A stretch of DNA of 64,000 nucleotides from Acidobacteriota bacterium (GCA_023474345.1 JAMCXS010000031.1:1-64000), one strand, 5' to 3'. Counted from the first letter of the stretch, positions 35,749-46,446 are shown. Notes: generated from the letters alone by a model not told the origin. Translations and numbers: made by a program.

Positions 35749-38094
35749 TCAATACAACAATTGATCATGCCGCCGGAGATTCCCAAACATCCCCACGTTG
35801 GTTAGGGATATCGCCACGCGAAACTCGTTTTCCTGGCGGATCGGCCCCAGGGAGAATCTTCGATACTCGGCATTAATACCAAAACACGAAAAATGATATC
35901 CGAACTGGCCAACGGTCTGCAGGGGAATCCCCTGCTCAAAGTTGTAGTCAATCCCAAAGGCGCCATTAAAACCTTTGTTTCCCTCGGTGCCATAAGTCGC
36001 GATGGCGCGGAGCAGGTTATATGACGGGACCTGGATAAGAGGCACCGGCGGCGGATAGATTGGGACCAGGTCCGCAGCAGTTTTGCTGATAAAAAAATCG
36101 GTGAGCGACAACCCCACGGATCCCCGATGCACGTTAGAGGTAACTCCAGCATCCAGCACGCCACCGCCGTTCGGAGCAAAATCCGCGCGCAGTTCCGTAT
36201 CGTAGTTTGAAGACGGCGCCAGCTTCAACACCGAAACCAGCGGCGACAGGGCGCGTCCCTGCGCAAAAGCGAAACCGGTCAACGCTGTAGTCGGCTGATA
36301 CACAATTTGCTTGCCCGGTTCGAGAGCGCCGCCAAAGGTCGGGTTAAAGTAGTATATCTGCGAAAGCTCCAAAGAAAGAAGTTCTCGAGCCTGCGGCTTT
36401 TTCTTGCCTGGGCCCACATCTTTGCGGACCAGGATGGCGTTGGTCAGCGAATACTCAATTTCATTGGTTTCGGCAAGCGTATCAAGGTTATCGAAGCGGA
36501 CGATGTCCACGATGTCCTGCGGATCAGTAGCCTTCACCACACGGTAAGTGATATCAGGCATAATGACATGCTTGATGAGGTATCCGTGGACCGGGTGTGC
36601 AAACACTTTTTCAAACGAAGGGGGACGAATATCCAGTGAGAAGGTCCCAAGAACGCGATTCAGCCCGCTGTGATCGGGTTTGAGGCTGGTACCATAACTC
36701 GTGAAGCGCAACCCGCCCGTCGGCGTGACGTGAATGTGCCAAAAAGGTTTTAGCCGTAGCGTGAACTCAGGGTAAGCGTCAAACCGATCAGACAAATTGG
36801 CAGTACTGAAGTCCGGTTCCGAACGTTCCACCCCGGCAATTGAGGAATCAAACGAAAAGTATACGGGCGATTTGCGAATCTCCCTGTCCATTCCCGAGAA
36901 AGAAAAACTGGGAGTATGCAGAATCGAAATTGAGTTCCCACCACCGCCGGTGGTGGACAAGAAGTTCTGGTAGCGCGAAATGTAAAAATTAGCGCTGTAG
37001 GCACTAAAATTCTTTGTCAGAAAACCCGTCTGCCGGGCCTCGGAGGTGACTGCCTCGGTAAAGTTGTTGGCCCAGGTTTCACGGAAAGCCAGAGAATTCG
37101 CATAATCCACATTAACCACACCACGAAAGCCATCCCACAGGTTATCGGCTTCCCCGGTCGCGTATATGCTTTCACCCGGGGCCCGCAATGCACGGTTATT
37201 GGGAACACCGCGGTCGTCAACACCGAAAACGTTGACGTCGAGGCTGCTGTTGGCGCTGGGACGAGCCCGGAACTCGCCGATGCCGCCAAGGCCTCGGATG
37301 CTATAGTTCTGCGCGCCCAAGGTCAGGTCCGCGCTGCGGTTGATAGCCCAATAGAAGCCGTCGCCGAAAATAAATCCCTTCTGATTCGAATTGCCAATGG
37401 TGGGCAGCAAAAAGCCGCTCTTGCGAGGCCGGGGCGCAATGGAATCAATCAGAATCGGTGCGTAAAAAATCGGCACTTGCAGGAAATGGAAAACTGTATT
37501 TTTCGCCACTACCTTGTTTCCAACTTGCACGTCGGCGGAGCCGGTAGTAATGGCCCATCCCGTCCGCTCGCACTGGCAGGTGGTGACGCGGCCCTTTGTA
37601 ATCTTGTAAGTCAGTTCATTCAGCCTCTCCACGACCTTCGCCTGGAGATAAAAAGGATATCCCGCTTGCGTCACACCCGGCCGCGGCTTCATACGCGGAC
37701 GGACGTAGCCCCGCGCATGAAGAAACCAACCCCGGCCCGTCACAACGTTATAATGGGCTTCGTCGGCAGTCAGGTACGCGTCAGGAGCTGTATAGGTAAC
37801 GTGGCCCTTGGCGACAATTTCGCCCGTCACATCGTTGTAGGAAATCTCGTCGGCTGTAACAGCCGCTCCTACGTAATTCACCTCGACGTGTCCCCGCAGG
37901 TAATAAATATTTCCGTTTTTTTCCTGCGAATCCGCATGAATGGTGACCGTCGAGGTCTGCTCCCCTGCTTTCCGTGGCGTAAATGGGGATTGCTGTCCGA
38001 ACGTATCCAGGTTCAGGATAATCAGCATCGAGCAGAGCAGAGCTGCCAGCCGAATTCGTGAGCTTCTTCGCAGGAGAAATAAGGGAAAGCCCAT
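35749..38094 (-). CDS. lptD: LPS-assembly protein LptD with N-terminal OstA/LptA-like domain
   Basis: The outer-membrane barrel that inserts lipopolysaccharide into the outer leaflet. 781 residues with a signal peptide (about 1-34), an LptA-like beta-jellyroll (about 45-130: [34 protein letters not shown], the OstA signature) and a long C-terminal barrel (about 220-781) with many alternating aromatic strands. Only one Cys pair, TTCQCERTG, is obvious, so the disulfide arrangement may differ from that of E. coli. The ATG lacks a clear ribosome site. A TAAAAT on the minus strand (38113-38118) may be the -10 box. It is the first gene of a seven-gene minus-strand series and shows that the organism makes an LPS-type outer membrane. 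Confidence 0.9.
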   Translation of the reverse strand: MGFPLFLLRRSSRIRLAALLCSMLIILNLDTFGQQSPFTPRKAGEQTSTVTIHADSQEKNGNIYYLRGHVEVNYVGAAVTADEISYNDVTGEIVAKGHVTYTAPDAYLTADEAHYNVVTGRGWFLHARGYVRPRMKPRPGVTQAGYPFYLQAKVVERLNELTYKITKGRVTTCQCERTGWAITTGSADVQVGNKVVAKNTVFHFLQVPIFYAPILIDSIAPRPRKSGFLLPTIGNSNQKGFIFGDGFYWAINRSADLTLGAQNYSIRGLGGIGEFRARPSANSSLDVNVFGVDDRGVPNNRALRAPGESIYATGEADNLWDGFRGVVNVDYANSLAFRETWANNFTEAVTSEARQTGFLTKNFSAYSANFYISRYQNFLSTTGGGGNSISILHTPSFSFSGMDREIRKSPVYFSFDSSIAGVERSEPDFSTANLSDRFDAYPEFTLRLKPFWHIHVTPTGGLRFTSYGTSLKPDHSGLNRVLGTFSLDIRPPSFEKVFAHPVHGYLIKHVIMPDITYRVVKATDPQDIVDIVRFDNLDTLAETNEIEYSLTNAILVRKDVGPGKKKPQARELLSLELSQIYYFNPTFGGALEPGKQIVYQPTTALTGFAFAQGRALSPLVSVLKLAPSSNYDTELRADFAPNGGGVLDAGVTSNVHRGSVGLSLTDFFISKTAADLVPIYPPPVPLIQVPSYNLLRAIATYGTEGNKGFNGAFGIDYNFEQGIPLQTVGQFGYHFSCFGINAEYRRFSLGPIRQENEFRVAISLTNVGMFGNLRRHDQLLY

Positions 38095-38130
38095 ACGGTT
38101 TTAAAAAGTAGTATTTTACTCGCAAACCCT

Positions 38131-38158
38131 TTGTGTGGCCGAATGAATTTGCTAAGAT
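38131..38158 (+). promoter_or_regulatory. Possible promoter of the RDD gene
   Basis: TTGTGT (38131-38136) and TAAGAT (38153-38158) are 16 bases apart, about 43 bases before the start codon at 38201. Both boxes are imperfect matches. Confidence 0.35.
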
Positions 38159-38200
38159 AAAGTAGAAATTTGAGAGGCCTGATAGGGGGATTTGAACCGC

Positions 38201-39334
38201 GTGAAGTGCCCGAAATGTGGTTTTGTCAGCTTTCCCGGACTCGATCAGTGTAAGAAGTGCGGTTACCGCTTCACGCAGGATGAAAATCAAGAGCCTGGCA
38301 CTCAGCCACTTTTTAGTCAGCCAGCGGAACCACGGCTCGCGGACGTTCTTCTGAAGAAGCCTGAAGGTAAAGAACAGGTCACCGACGCCCCGGAGATCGG
38401 AAGCCTGGATCAATTCATCAACCGCCGCAAGGCAACCCTGGACCTGTCCCAGCGGGGCAGAACCGAGGCAGGGCCATCCAAACCTGCTTCGTCCCTGGAC
38501 TGGCAAAAGGAGCTTTCCGAACGCATGCAAGAGTATCGGCGCCGGCGAGCTCGCATCGGGAAGGCCAAAGAAGACGACGAAGGGACTCTCGACCTCGATT
38601 TCAAATCTTCCGTCTTTAGTCCGGATGAAACCGAGGGGACACCGAATGTCATCGAGTTCCCACCCTCTGACGAGTCGAATCTCGAGGAGGACACTTCACA
38701 GGGTTTACATCCGATTTCGGACACCTCCGTTTTGGAAAGGTTCGCTGACGCAAGAGACGCCGGGGGAATCGCGACTTCGGGCGCCAGGCAAATTCGCATA
38801 GAGCCACCCTCCCCGGCAGGCCCGATGGAGATTGAGCTTGAACCCTTTCCGGCGTTTGCCGACGCTGGAAGCAAGGATTCCACCCTCGAGATCGCGCCGA
38901 TGAGCAAGCGTTTTCTCGCCGGCGCCTTCGACCTGCTGGTCCTGCTTGCTGCCGCCAGCGTGTTTGCCGCTATCTTCTGGCGAGCAGGGGGGCGAGTATC
39001 TTCGCGGCCTCTTGACCTGGTCATCGTAGCTTTGGTTGGAGTGATTTTGCTCATGGCGTACTTTGGAGCATTTACAGTCTTTGCTTATGGGACGCCGGGG
39101 CTGCTCTGGGCAGGTCTGGAAATCCGCACGTTCGAGGGGAATCCACCGAAGCGCATCGACTGTTTCTGGCGCTCCTTTGGATACCTCGTTTCCATTTCAG
39201 CCTTGATGCTGGGCTTTATCTGGGCTCTCGTGGACGGCGATGGATTGACTTGGCACGATCGCATGTCCAGAACTTTCCTCGTTCTCGCCCAGGACGGGGA
39301 AACCCTACAGGCAGCGGAGTCGGTTTCGCAATAA
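38201..39334 (+). CDS. Zinc-ribbon and RDD-domain membrane protein
   Basis: 377 residues. An N-terminal zinc ribbon (C3-x2-C6 ... C17-x2-C20, KCPKCGFVSF and CKKCGYRF) is followed by a long acidic, disordered, cytoplasmic linker (about 25-225) and an RDD membrane domain (about 230-365: SKRFLAGAFDLLVLL, three hydrophobic segments, and LTWHDRMSRTFLV, the typical RDD end). RDD proteins are poorly understood; some act in ion or solute transport. GTG at 38201 is preferred because AGGGGG stands 10-11 bases upstream; a TTG 9 bases earlier would leave only 2. Divergent from lptD. Confidence 0.85.
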   Translation: MKCPKCGFVSFPGLDQCKKCGYRFTQDENQEPGTQPLFSQPAEPRLADVLLKKPEGKEQVTDAPEIGSLDQFINRRKATLDLSQRGRTEAGPSKPASSLDWQKELSERMQEYRRRRARIGKAKEDDEGTLDLDFKSSVFSPDETEGTPNVIEFPPSDESNLEEDTSQGLHPISDTSVLERFADARDAGGIATSGARQIRIEPPSPAGPMEIELEPFPAFADAGSKDSTLEIAPMSKRFLAGAFDLLVLLAAASVFAAIFWRAGGRVSSRPLDLVIVALVGVILLMAYFGAFTVFAYGTPGLLWAGLEIRTFEGNPPKRIDCFWRSFGYLVSISALMLGFIWALVDGDGLTWHDRMSRTFLVLAQDGETLQAAESVSQ

Positions 39335-39367
39335 CTTCAGACCTCGCCAGGTTTCAGAGGTGAAAAC

Positions 39368-39520
39368 ATGAAAGGATCAGGATTCATCAATCAGAAACTG
39401 GGTAAACGAACGGACCGAAAGTCCAGGTTACTGAAAGCACGTCTGGAAACTCAGCGCACCGCAAAGTACCCACCTCGGGAAGACACAACTCCCTCGAAAA
39501 AAAAGAACTATTCCCGCTGA
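39368..39520 (+). CDS. Possible small basic protein (50 aa)
   Basis: An ATG 8 bases after AGAGGTGAA opens a 50-codon frame ending in TGA at 39518. The product (MKGSGFINQKLGKRTDRKSRL... ending KKKNYSR) is strongly basic with no hydrophobic segment and no known motif. It starts 33 bases after the RDD stop, so it could be cotranscribed. The ribosome site can pair with ACCTC about 15 bases upstream, which might modulate translation. It is short enough to be chance; the good ribosome site is the main support. Confidence 0.35.
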   Translation: MKGSGFINQKLGKRTDRKSRLLKARLETQRTAKYPPREDTTPSKKKNYSR

Positions 39521-39730
39521 ATGATTGCCGACCGGTCGGTCGCCCGGTGTCGAGCCCTTTGGTGAAAGGAAATGACCTTTTCTACGCTGGATCAATTGAG
39601 TGAACCTGGCACTCGCCGCATTGAGGAAGGGTAGCAAGCAAGCAAGTGGTTGACTTTGGATTTTTGGAAAAATAAAATGGTAGATGCCTACCTATATGGA
39701 TTGGGAAGGGAGGAGCGCGGGGGCGCGGGA

Positions 39731-41473
39731 ATGGACACATTTCATAAGCATCACATTACCCGACTGACCACGGGAATGCTTTTTGCAGTTATCATAGCGC
39801 TTTCTACAATTCCAGCTTTTGCTCATAACGACCGCAAGAAACTCGCCAAGGAAGAGAAGGAACGCGAGGAAGAACAGAAAAAACTCACCAAAGAAGAACG
39901 TCGTCGCCAGAAAGCCATTGAAAAGGAAATGGAGAGCCCATACAAGAAATGGATCAATGGGCCTATTTCTTACATTATTACGCCTCAGGAACGGAATGCA
40001 TTCAAAAAGCTCAGTACTGACGAAGAACGGGACCAATTCATCGAGCAATTTTGGGCGCGCCGAAATCCCAGTCCTGGTTCTGGTGATAATGCGTATAAGG
40101 ACGAGTTCTACCGGCGCGTTGCTTACGCGAACGAACATTACGCTTCCGGTATTCCTGGCTGGAGGACCGACCGCGGGCGCATTTACATCATGTACGGACC
40201 ACCTGACAGTATTGAATCACACCCAAGTGGCGGCGCGTACATGGCGAATCCCAACGAGCTTCCATGGTCAGGTCCCGGTGCCGACACTGTAATGACGACC
40301 TACCCTTTTGAGGATTGGACCTACAACTACATTCCAGGGCTCGGGAATAACATTACTCTGGAGTTTGTTGATCCGACGATGACGGGGGAGTACCACCTCA
40401 CCATGAACCCGTGCGAGAAGGATGCAATGGCCTTTTCTCCAAACGACAATACCGGGTGTCAAGGAGGAGTGTCGATCGGACCAATCTGGAATCCGAATGC
40501 AGTTATTGATCCCAGTCAACTGTCCAACTCTCAGAACGCGGGGGGCATGGTGTATTCGAATGTTGCGATGATGGGACAGGACATGGATGAGTTCAACCGG
40601 CTGGACCTTTACGCAAAGATTTTCCAGCCCCCGGCGGTCAAGTTCAATGACTTGAAGGCTATTGTCACCTCAAGGCTGTCCGCACAGTTGCTGCCCTTCA
40701 GTGTCCGGACGGATTATCTCAAGATCACCGACGACACCGTGCTGACCCCAATTACCATCCAGGTTCCAAATCGGGAGATGCAGTTTGCAGACAAGAACGG
40801 AGTAATGCATGCTGTTTTGGATATTTACGGACAGCTTTCAACCCTGGGAGGCCGAATCGCCGATACATTCCAAGACAGTGTGGCAGTGGACGTCCCGCGG
40901 CATGATTTCCAGGATTATGTGAACCAGAAGTCCGTTTACCAGAAGGCTGTGTACCTTGCTCCAGGCCATTACAAGCTGAGTGTTGTGATCAAAGATGACC
41001 AGAGCGGACACATGGGCTCGATGAATCTGGGAATTGTGGTTCCGCAATACAATAACAGCAAGCTTTCAAACAGCTCTCTTATCTTGGCAGACCTTATCCA
41101 ACCCTTGCCGACAAACGAAGTCGGGTCCGGGCCTTTTGTGATCGGGGGGACCAAAGTACGCCCCAGTGTCAACCAGAAGTTTACGCAAAAGCAAAACCTG
41201 GGGATCTACATGCAGGTTTACAATCTGGGGCTGGACCCCAAGACGCACAAGCCGGCGGCGGACATTAATTATCAAATTTTGAGGGACGGCAAGCCCATCT
41301 TGAATCAGACAGAACAAGCAGCTCAAATCAAAGATGCGGCTGAACAGGTAACCATAGAGAAAGTCATGCCGGTCAAGTTGCTCCAACCCGGCAAGTATAC
41401 TTTGCAGATCAAAATCACGGACCCTATTAAGAACCAAACGGATACCCAGACGGCCAATTTCCAGGTGGAGTAG
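39731..41473 (+). CDS. GWxTD domain-containing exported protein
   Basis: 580 residues: signal peptide (about 1-31, TGMLFAVIIALSTIPAFA), a strongly charged Lys/Glu coiled coil (about 33-68), then the GWxTD domain with its motif at 143-147 (GWRTDRGRIYIMYGPPDSIE). C-terminal beta-rich repeats follow (about 330-575), including QVYNLGLDPKTHKPAADINYQIL. GWxTD domains are frequent in Acidobacteriota and Bacteroidota; the function is unknown. The start is uncertain: the frame is open to 39650, and the chosen Met directly precedes the signal peptide. It is followed 68 bases later by an outer-membrane protein gene, so the two may work together at the envelope. Confidence 0.82.
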   Translation: MDTFHKHHITRLTTGMLFAVIIALSTIPAFAHNDRKKLAKEEKEREEEQKKLTKEERRRQKAIEKEMESPYKKWINGPISYIITPQERNAFKKLSTDEERDQFIEQFWARRNPSPGSGDNAYKDEFYRRVAYANEHYASGIPGWRTDRGRIYIMYGPPDSIESHPSGGAYMANPNELPWSGPGADTVMTTYPFEDWTYNYIPGLGNNITLEFVDPTMTGEYHLTMNPCEKDAMAFSPNDNTGCQGGVSIGPIWNPNAVIDPSQLSNSQNAGGMVYSNVAMMGQDMDEFNRLDLYAKIFQPPAVKFNDLKAIVTSRLSAQLLPFSVRTDYLKITDDTVLTPITIQVPNREMQFADKNGVMHAVLDIYGQLSTLGGRIADTFQDSVAVDVPRHDFQDYVNQKSVYQKAVYLAPGHYKLSVVIKDDQSGHMGSMNLGIVVPQYNNSKLSNSSLILADLIQPLPTNEVGSGPFVIGGTKVRPSVNQKFTQKQNLGIYMQVYNLGLDPKTHKPAADINYQILRDGKPILNQTEQAAQIKDAAEQVTIEKVMPVKLLQPGKYTLQIKITDPIKNQTDTQTANFQVE

Positions 41474-41492
41474 CAAGCTGTAGTACTGCGTT

Positions 41493-41514
41493 CCCCGTCG
41501 AAGCCGGGGCGCGG
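41493..41514 (+). terminator. Weak hairpin after the GWxTD gene
   Basis: CCCCG (41493-41497) and CGGGG (41505-41509) form a 5-bp stem with a 7-base loop, followed by CGCGGTTTTAG. It could attenuate transcription into the next gene. Confidence 0.3.
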
Positions 41515-41541
41515 TTTTAGATAACGATAGATCGAGGCACA

Positions 41542-43338
41542 ATGAGGCGCTCCAATATTTTGATTCGCCCCATGAGATGGTTGCCCGTTGGAATGTTGCT
41601 CTGTTTTGCGATGACAGTTTCCCGGGCAGGCGCTGCCGAATTCGGACGAGTGTCGGGAACTGTCACCGATACCGGGGGAAAACCTCTGATGGGTGCGACC
41701 GTTTTGCTGGCAGGATCGGGAATCGAAGGAGCGGGAGAAATCGGGCAGTCGGTCGAACGCGCGTTCACCAACGCTCGCGGAGATTTTTCGATCGAGCACG
41801 TCGTGCCCGGCTGGTACTCGCTGCAAGTGATCTCCCCCACGCGGCTCCCGGTATTGCGGACCGGCGTGCAGGTTAAACCGGACGAAACAACCAATGAAAT
41901 TTTTGCCCTGAGTGGTATTTTATCGCGCATCCGCTGGCAGGATCCCAAGCCGCGCTTGAGCAGTTGGGGAAACGACTGGAAATGGATTCTTCGAACTTCA
42001 GGTTCCACTCGTTCAATATTGCGTTTTGAGAATGCCAACAAAGATCATCAAGCGGAAGCCAAGCATCCGCCACTCCCTTCCAAGCGGCTGATCGCAATGC
42101 TCCCTGGGCCGACCCCGGGGGACGCGCTTGCCTCAGATCCCGGAATGGGAACCGTGGTGGCTTACCTTCACCCGCTGGATGAAAACTCCGATGTTCTGGT
42201 TGCGGGATCTGTCAGCAGTGACGGCATTGGCGGTTCCTCAATCACGACCGCTTATCGGAAAGGCCTCCTAGGGAAGAATCGCCAGGAGATCACCCTGGCC
42301 GTTCACCGAATGAACCTGAATGGCGGCTTGCCCGTGGCATTCGCTATCGATCGCGACTTGGCAGATTCCGAGGGCATGGTCCTACGCTACACGCAGACCC
42401 GGCAACTTTCCAATGCATTGACGCTCACTGCCGGGGTGGAAGTGCAGTATCTCAGCTCGGCCCAGGATGCCAGGACAGCCCATCCCCGCGTGAGCCTTGC
42501 ATACCAGCTAGACCACGACACGATCCTTACCCTGAGCTATGGAACGATGGATACCGATGAGACGCACACCCTGCTTGATCGCGTCAGTGACCTGAATGCT
42601 TTCCCGCGTATAACGTTGCGCAATCATCGCCCGTTTTTAGAGGATGCAACCCACGCAGAGCTTCGACTGGAGCGGAACCTCGGAGCTAGCTCCAGGATTG
42701 AGGTTGCGGCTTACCACGACGCCTTCCGAGACGTGGCGGTGTTTGGTATCGGCGGGGTTAAGAGTCTGGATAAGATGGCAGAGCAAGGAAATGTGCTGCT
42801 AGAGCCCGATGGAAGCGCTGCCGTCTTGAACGGTGGCCAGTACAACTCCTCAGGCGGTCGCGTTGCCTATGAACGGGACCTCGGCAATCACACTCGATTC
42901 GGCGTCATGTACGCTTTCGGGGATGCATTAGCGGTTGAGCCGACGGGAAGCTTGTTTGAGTCGGCTCCTTTCAATATGGAGAGTTTACCCAATATTCTGC
43001 GCTCTGAATTCACACAGTCCTTTTCAGGGAAGCTATCCGCTCACATGCCGGGTGTAAAAACGCAAATTATCACCACCTACACGTGGCTGCCAGCCGGGCG
43101 CGTGACCATGGTCGATCCATATGGGCAGGGGGAAATGGAACTTCAGCCATTTCTCGGCCTTGAGGTTCGCCAGCCCCTCCCTAAAATCGACGCGTTGCCG
43201 ATTCGCATTGTGGCGGTGGCAGCTTTCCGTAATTTGCTAGGGCAGGGTTCTGTTGCTCTGGCGCAGTCGAATGGAAAACCGATTTCCCTTACTCCAGCCT
43301 ATCGCACCGTGCGCGGTGGGTTTGCTGTTCAATTTTAG
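41542..43338 (+). CDS. Outer-membrane barrel protein with carboxypeptidase-regulatory-like domain
   Basis: 598 residues: signal peptide (about 1-32), a carboxypeptidase-regulatory-like beta domain (about 35-115: GRVSGTVTDTGGKPLMGATVLLAG), then a region rich in alternating beta strands ending in Phe (GGFAVQF), as in outer-membrane barrels. It resembles a shortened TonB receptor but I see no clear plug domain, so it is probably not a standard transporter. GAGG stands 5 bases before the ATG. It lies between the GWxTD gene and a two-component system on the same strand. Function unknown. Confidence 0.75.
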   Translation: MRRSNILIRPMRWLPVGMLLCFAMTVSRAGAAEFGRVSGTVTDTGGKPLMGATVLLAGSGIEGAGEIGQSVERAFTNARGDFSIEHVVPGWYSLQVISPTRLPVLRTGVQVKPDETTNEIFALSGILSRIRWQDPKPRLSSWGNDWKWILRTSGSTRSILRFENANKDHQAEAKHPPLPSKRLIAMLPGPTPGDALASDPGMGTVVAYLHPLDENSDVLVAGSVSSDGIGGSSITTAYRKGLLGKNRQEITLAVHRMNLNGGLPVAFAIDRDLADSEGMVLRYTQTRQLSNALTLTAGVEVQYLSSAQDARTAHPRVSLAYQLDHDTILTLSYGTMDTDETHTLLDRVSDLNAFPRITLRNHRPFLEDATHAELRLERNLGASSRIEVAAYHDAFRDVAVFGIGGVKSLDKMAEQGNVLLEPDGSAAVLNGGQYNSSGGRVAYERDLGNHTRFGVMYAFGDALAVEPTGSLFESAPFNMESLPNILRSEFTQSFSGKLSAHMPGVKTQIITTYTWLPAGRVTMVDPYGQGEMELQPFLGLEVRQPLPKIDALPIRIVAVAAFRNLLGQGSVALAQSNGKPISLTPAYRTVRGGFAVQF

Positions 43339-43611
43339 AGGGCAAGCTCAGATTTTTCCCCGGTAGTCTGATCGAAACTAGGTTACGAACGGTGCGGGCT
43401 GGCTAGCATCTTGTGCCAGGCAGTATGAGTCTACGAAGGCGCTATAGAATAGCGTAGAGAATATATGTAATTGCATATTATTGACGCCTGGACAGCATAC
43501 TTGCTGAGCTTTAATGCGGCAAAATAAAAGACTTCTGGACTACGTATTGGAACTTGGTTTGCTTAGATTAACTAAAGGGGTCTTACGCCCTACTCCGATC
43601 AGGCAACTGCA
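43339..43611. other. Intergenic region upstream of the histidine kinase
   Basis: About 270 bases. A perfect small hairpin CGCTAT-AGA-ATAGCG (43440-43454) and the imperfect AT-rich inverted repeat ATATG-N6-CATAT (about 43462-43478) are possible control sites. No standard promoter pair is clear, and a TGG...TTGC pair at 43489-43504 has the wrong spacing for sigma-54. Confidence 0.4.
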
Positions 43612-46446
43612 GTGAGTTTACGCGCTCCATATCGTTTCTTGCCCCTGCTGCTCGCGATTGTGAGCGTGACACTGGTCGTTTTCGCGGTAATCAATTTTCA
43701 ACAGAAGAGAATCTATCAGCTTCCAACGGATGGCGTCTCGTGGATCGAGACCCCGCAGGGGCTAGAAGCTTGGAGTGTCCCATCCAACACTCCCGGGCAG
43801 AAGGCAGGAATCCGGGCAGGAGATATCCTGGAAGCAATTAATGGCCATCGCGTCAAGACAACCGTGCAGGCGGTCCGCCAAATTTTCGCGAGTGGAGTAT
43901 GGTCACACGCAACCTATGACTTGGTTCGCAACGGAGAATCATTCGAGACCACGGTTATTATCGCACCGGAACAGGGTTCGCGGTCCATTCGTGACTATCT
44001 GGAATTTGTTGGTTTTCTTTACTTGATCATTGGAGCTTTTGTTTTTCTGCGCCGGTGGTCGGCCGCGAAGTCTTTCCATTTCTATGTATTTTGCCTTACC
44101 TCGTTTGTCCTTTATAGTTTCTCTTACACGGGAAAGCTAAATCTCTTCGACTCAACCATTTACTGGCTTGATTCTGCGGCGCTATTGTTGCAGCCCGCGA
44201 TTTTCTTGCATTTTTGTGTGTCTTTTCCCGAAAAGCCCGACTTTGTGCGGCGGCGCCCGTACATCCTTCCGGCCCTCTATTTACCCGCCGTTTTCCTTTT
44301 GGCTATCCAGGGCTTGGTGATGACTGGATTCCTCACTTTGCCGCTGCCGGATCTTTCTGTCCGCTGGCTGCTCGATAGTCTGGCAATGGGCCACTTGGCT
44401 GTTTATTACACTGCCGGGGCATTCTTCCTGTATCGATCTTACCAGGGTGCGCGGACTCCTTTGGCGAAGCAGCAGTTAAAATGGGTGACGCGGGGAACCC
44501 TTGTCGCGGTGGTTCCCTTTGTTGTTCTTTATGCGATTCCCTACTTTTTAGGGATGGCGTTTATCCCCGCCTCGTGGATGAAGCTCTCTGTTTTCTCCCT
44601 GGTGTTTCTGCCCCTTACCTTTGGCTATGCGATTGTGCGGTATCGCCTGATGGACGTGGACGTGATCTTCCGGCGTGGGATCGCGTACGCATTGGCTACC
44701 GCTGCGATCATTGGATTCTACTTTGGGCTGGTTTTTCTGCTCGCCGACTTTTTCCGCAGTGCCGCGCTGATTACCAGCCAGGGAGGCTGGTTGCTCGCGA
44801 TTGTTGTTACGGCTTTGCTGTTCCAGCCCATGGTGAACTGGATCCAAGTCCGCTTGGATCGGTCTTTTAACCACGAGCGCTATGACTATCGGAGGACGCT
44901 GCTCGATTTCGCGCGCGATCTCAGCTCCGAAGTTCACATGGATTCTCTGCTGGACCAGACAGCCGAGCGGTTGGTCGAAATCCTGGGCGTTGATCGTACC
45001 GCGGTATTTCTAACTCTGCCTGGCGGAGAAGCCTATTTAGCCAAATCCATCGGCATTACGTTTGACCGGCCGCTCGACCTCAGTTTTCTTAACGCCGAAC
45101 AACTCGCGATGCCGAAAGGGTACTTGTTTTTTGACACTCTTAAGCAACGTCCTGGTTTTTCGCCCAGCGTGCAGTCTTCCACCGAGCGGTTGGGCCTGCA
45201 CTACTACTTGCCTTTAAGGGTGAAAGGAAACACGCTCGGTTATCTGGGATTGGGAAAAACCAAGGAAGATGATTTCCTCTCAAGCGACGATGTCGACCTG
45301 TTGCTGACCATTTCGGGATATATTGCAATTGCCATTGAAAGCGCCCGCCTGTACGGATCGCTTGAGCACAAGGCCCTTGAATACCAGGCCTTGAAGGATT
45401 TCAGCGAAAACATCATCGAATCCATTGATGCAGGGATCATCGCCTGGAATCCTGAGCAGCGCGTGGAATCATGGAATGCTTCCATGGAACGGCTCTACGG
45501 GATTCCGGGCAGCGAGGCAATGGGAAGGCTTCTTACGGAAGTCTTCCCTCCGGATCTGGTTTCTCGTCTGCCCTCTGCTTCAGAGCCCTACCGGGCGTTA
45601 AGCCTTTACAAGTTCCGCCTGCACAATGCGGGTGGAAAACCGCTGATCGTGAATCTCTCCACGGTGCCGCTGCTGGGGAAGGACGACCAGGTTATCGGGC
45701 GATTGCTAATTCTGAATGATCTTACCGAGCGCGTAAACCTTGAAGACCAACTGGTCCAGGCTGAGAAACTTTCCTCGATTGGTGTCTTGGCAGCCGGGGT
45801 GGCTCATGAAGTGAATACTCCTTTGGCGGTTATTACGTCTCAGCTCCAGATGTTGCTAAGGCAGTTGCACCCGGATGACCCGCAGGTGCGGGTGCTTGAA
45901 AGAGTTGTCAAACAAGGCTTTCGGGCCTCAGAGATCATCAATAACCTGTTGAAATTCTCGCGAGTCAGCGGGAGCGAACACGCAGAGATCGATCTGAACA
46001 AGATCATTCAGGAAACGCTGACGCTGGTCGACCCGATGCTACGCAGCGCGAGAATTAAGATCAGTGTTCATTTGGAGCGGGACGTAGCTCCGATTTATGG
46101 CAACGCCGGAAAGTTGCAACAAGTTTTCATGAACCTCATCATGAATTCACGCGACGCCATGCCGTACGGCGGTGAACTGACGGTCGCGACCGAAGCCGTC
46201 GATTCCACAGTTAATGTCGAGATCTCCGATAATGGCGTCGGCATTCCTTCCGATCATCTCCGCAAGATATTTGACCCCTTTTTCACGACGAAAACTACCA
46301 GCCGCGGTACCGGACTTGGCTTGGCGGTAAGCTATGGCATCATCCGCGAGCACTCCGGGGAAATCCACGTTGAGAGCCGCGTAGGCTACGGTACGTCGTT
46401 CCGCCTTGAATTCCCCGCTCTCAGGAAGCCAGTCAATGTCAGTTAG
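43612..46446 (+). CDS. Membrane histidine kinase with PDZ, GAF and PAS domains
   Basis: 944 residues. One N-terminal transmembrane segment (about 8-28), an extracytoplasmic PDZ domain (about 45-120: TPGQKAGIRAGDILEAINGHRV), a multi-pass membrane region (about 125-415), then cytoplasmic GAF (about 440-590), PAS (about 605-715), HisKA with the phosphorylated His732 (AGVAHEVNTPL) and the ATPase domain (about 840-940; NSRDAM, DNGVGIP, GTGLGL). It senses an envelope or membrane signal and phosphorylates the overlapping downstream regulator. The GTG start has AGG 9 bases upstream. A PDZ sensor suggests detection of protein C-termini or envelope stress, which is inference. Confidence 0.9.
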   Translation: MSLRAPYRFLPLLLAIVSVTLVVFAVINFQQKRIYQLPTDGVSWIETPQGLEAWSVPSNTPGQKAGIRAGDILEAINGHRVKTTVQAVRQIFASGVWSHATYDLVRNGESFETTVIIAPEQGSRSIRDYLEFVGFLYLIIGAFVFLRRWSAAKSFHFYVFCLTSFVLYSFSYTGKLNLFDSTIYWLDSAALLLQPAIFLHFCVSFPEKPDFVRRRPYILPALYLPAVFLLAIQGLVMTGFLTLPLPDLSVRWLLDSLAMGHLAVYYTAGAFFLYRSYQGARTPLAKQQLKWVTRGTLVAVVPFVVLYAIPYFLGMAFIPASWMKLSVFSLVFLPLTFGYAIVRYRLMDVDVIFRRGIAYALATAAIIGFYFGLVFLLADFFRSAALITSQGGWLLAIVVTALLFQPMVNWIQVRLDRSFNHERYDYRRTLLDFARDLSSEVHMDSLLDQTAERLVEILGVDRTAVFLTLPGGEAYLAKSIGITFDRPLDLSFLNAEQLAMPKGYLFFDTLKQRPGFSPSVQSSTERLGLHYYLPLRVKGNTLGYLGLGKTKEDDFLSSDDVDLLLTISGYIAIAIESARLYGSLEHKALEYQALKDFSENIIESIDAGIIAWNPEQRVESWNASMERLYGIPGSEAMGRLLTEVFPPDLVSRLPSASEPYRALSLYKFRLHNAGGKPLIVNLSTVPLLGKDDQVIGRLLILNDLTERVNLEDQLVQAEKLSSIGVLAAGVAHEVNTPLAVITSQLQMLLRQLHPDDPQVRVLERVVKQGFRASEIINNLLKFSRVSGSEHAEIDLNKIIQETLTLVDPMLRSARIKISVHLERDVAPIYGNAGKLQQVFMNLIMNSRDAMPYGGELTVATEAVDSTVNVEISDNGVGIPSDHLRKIFDPFFTTKTTSRGTGLGLAVSYGIIREHSGEIHVESRVGYGTSFRLEFPALRKPVNVS

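Noticed and set aside
43489-43504. Possible sigma-54 promoter (TGGACA...TTGC) before the histidine kinase gene
   Set aside because: GG and GC are 11 bases apart instead of 10; sigma-54 promoters tolerate almost no change in this spacing.
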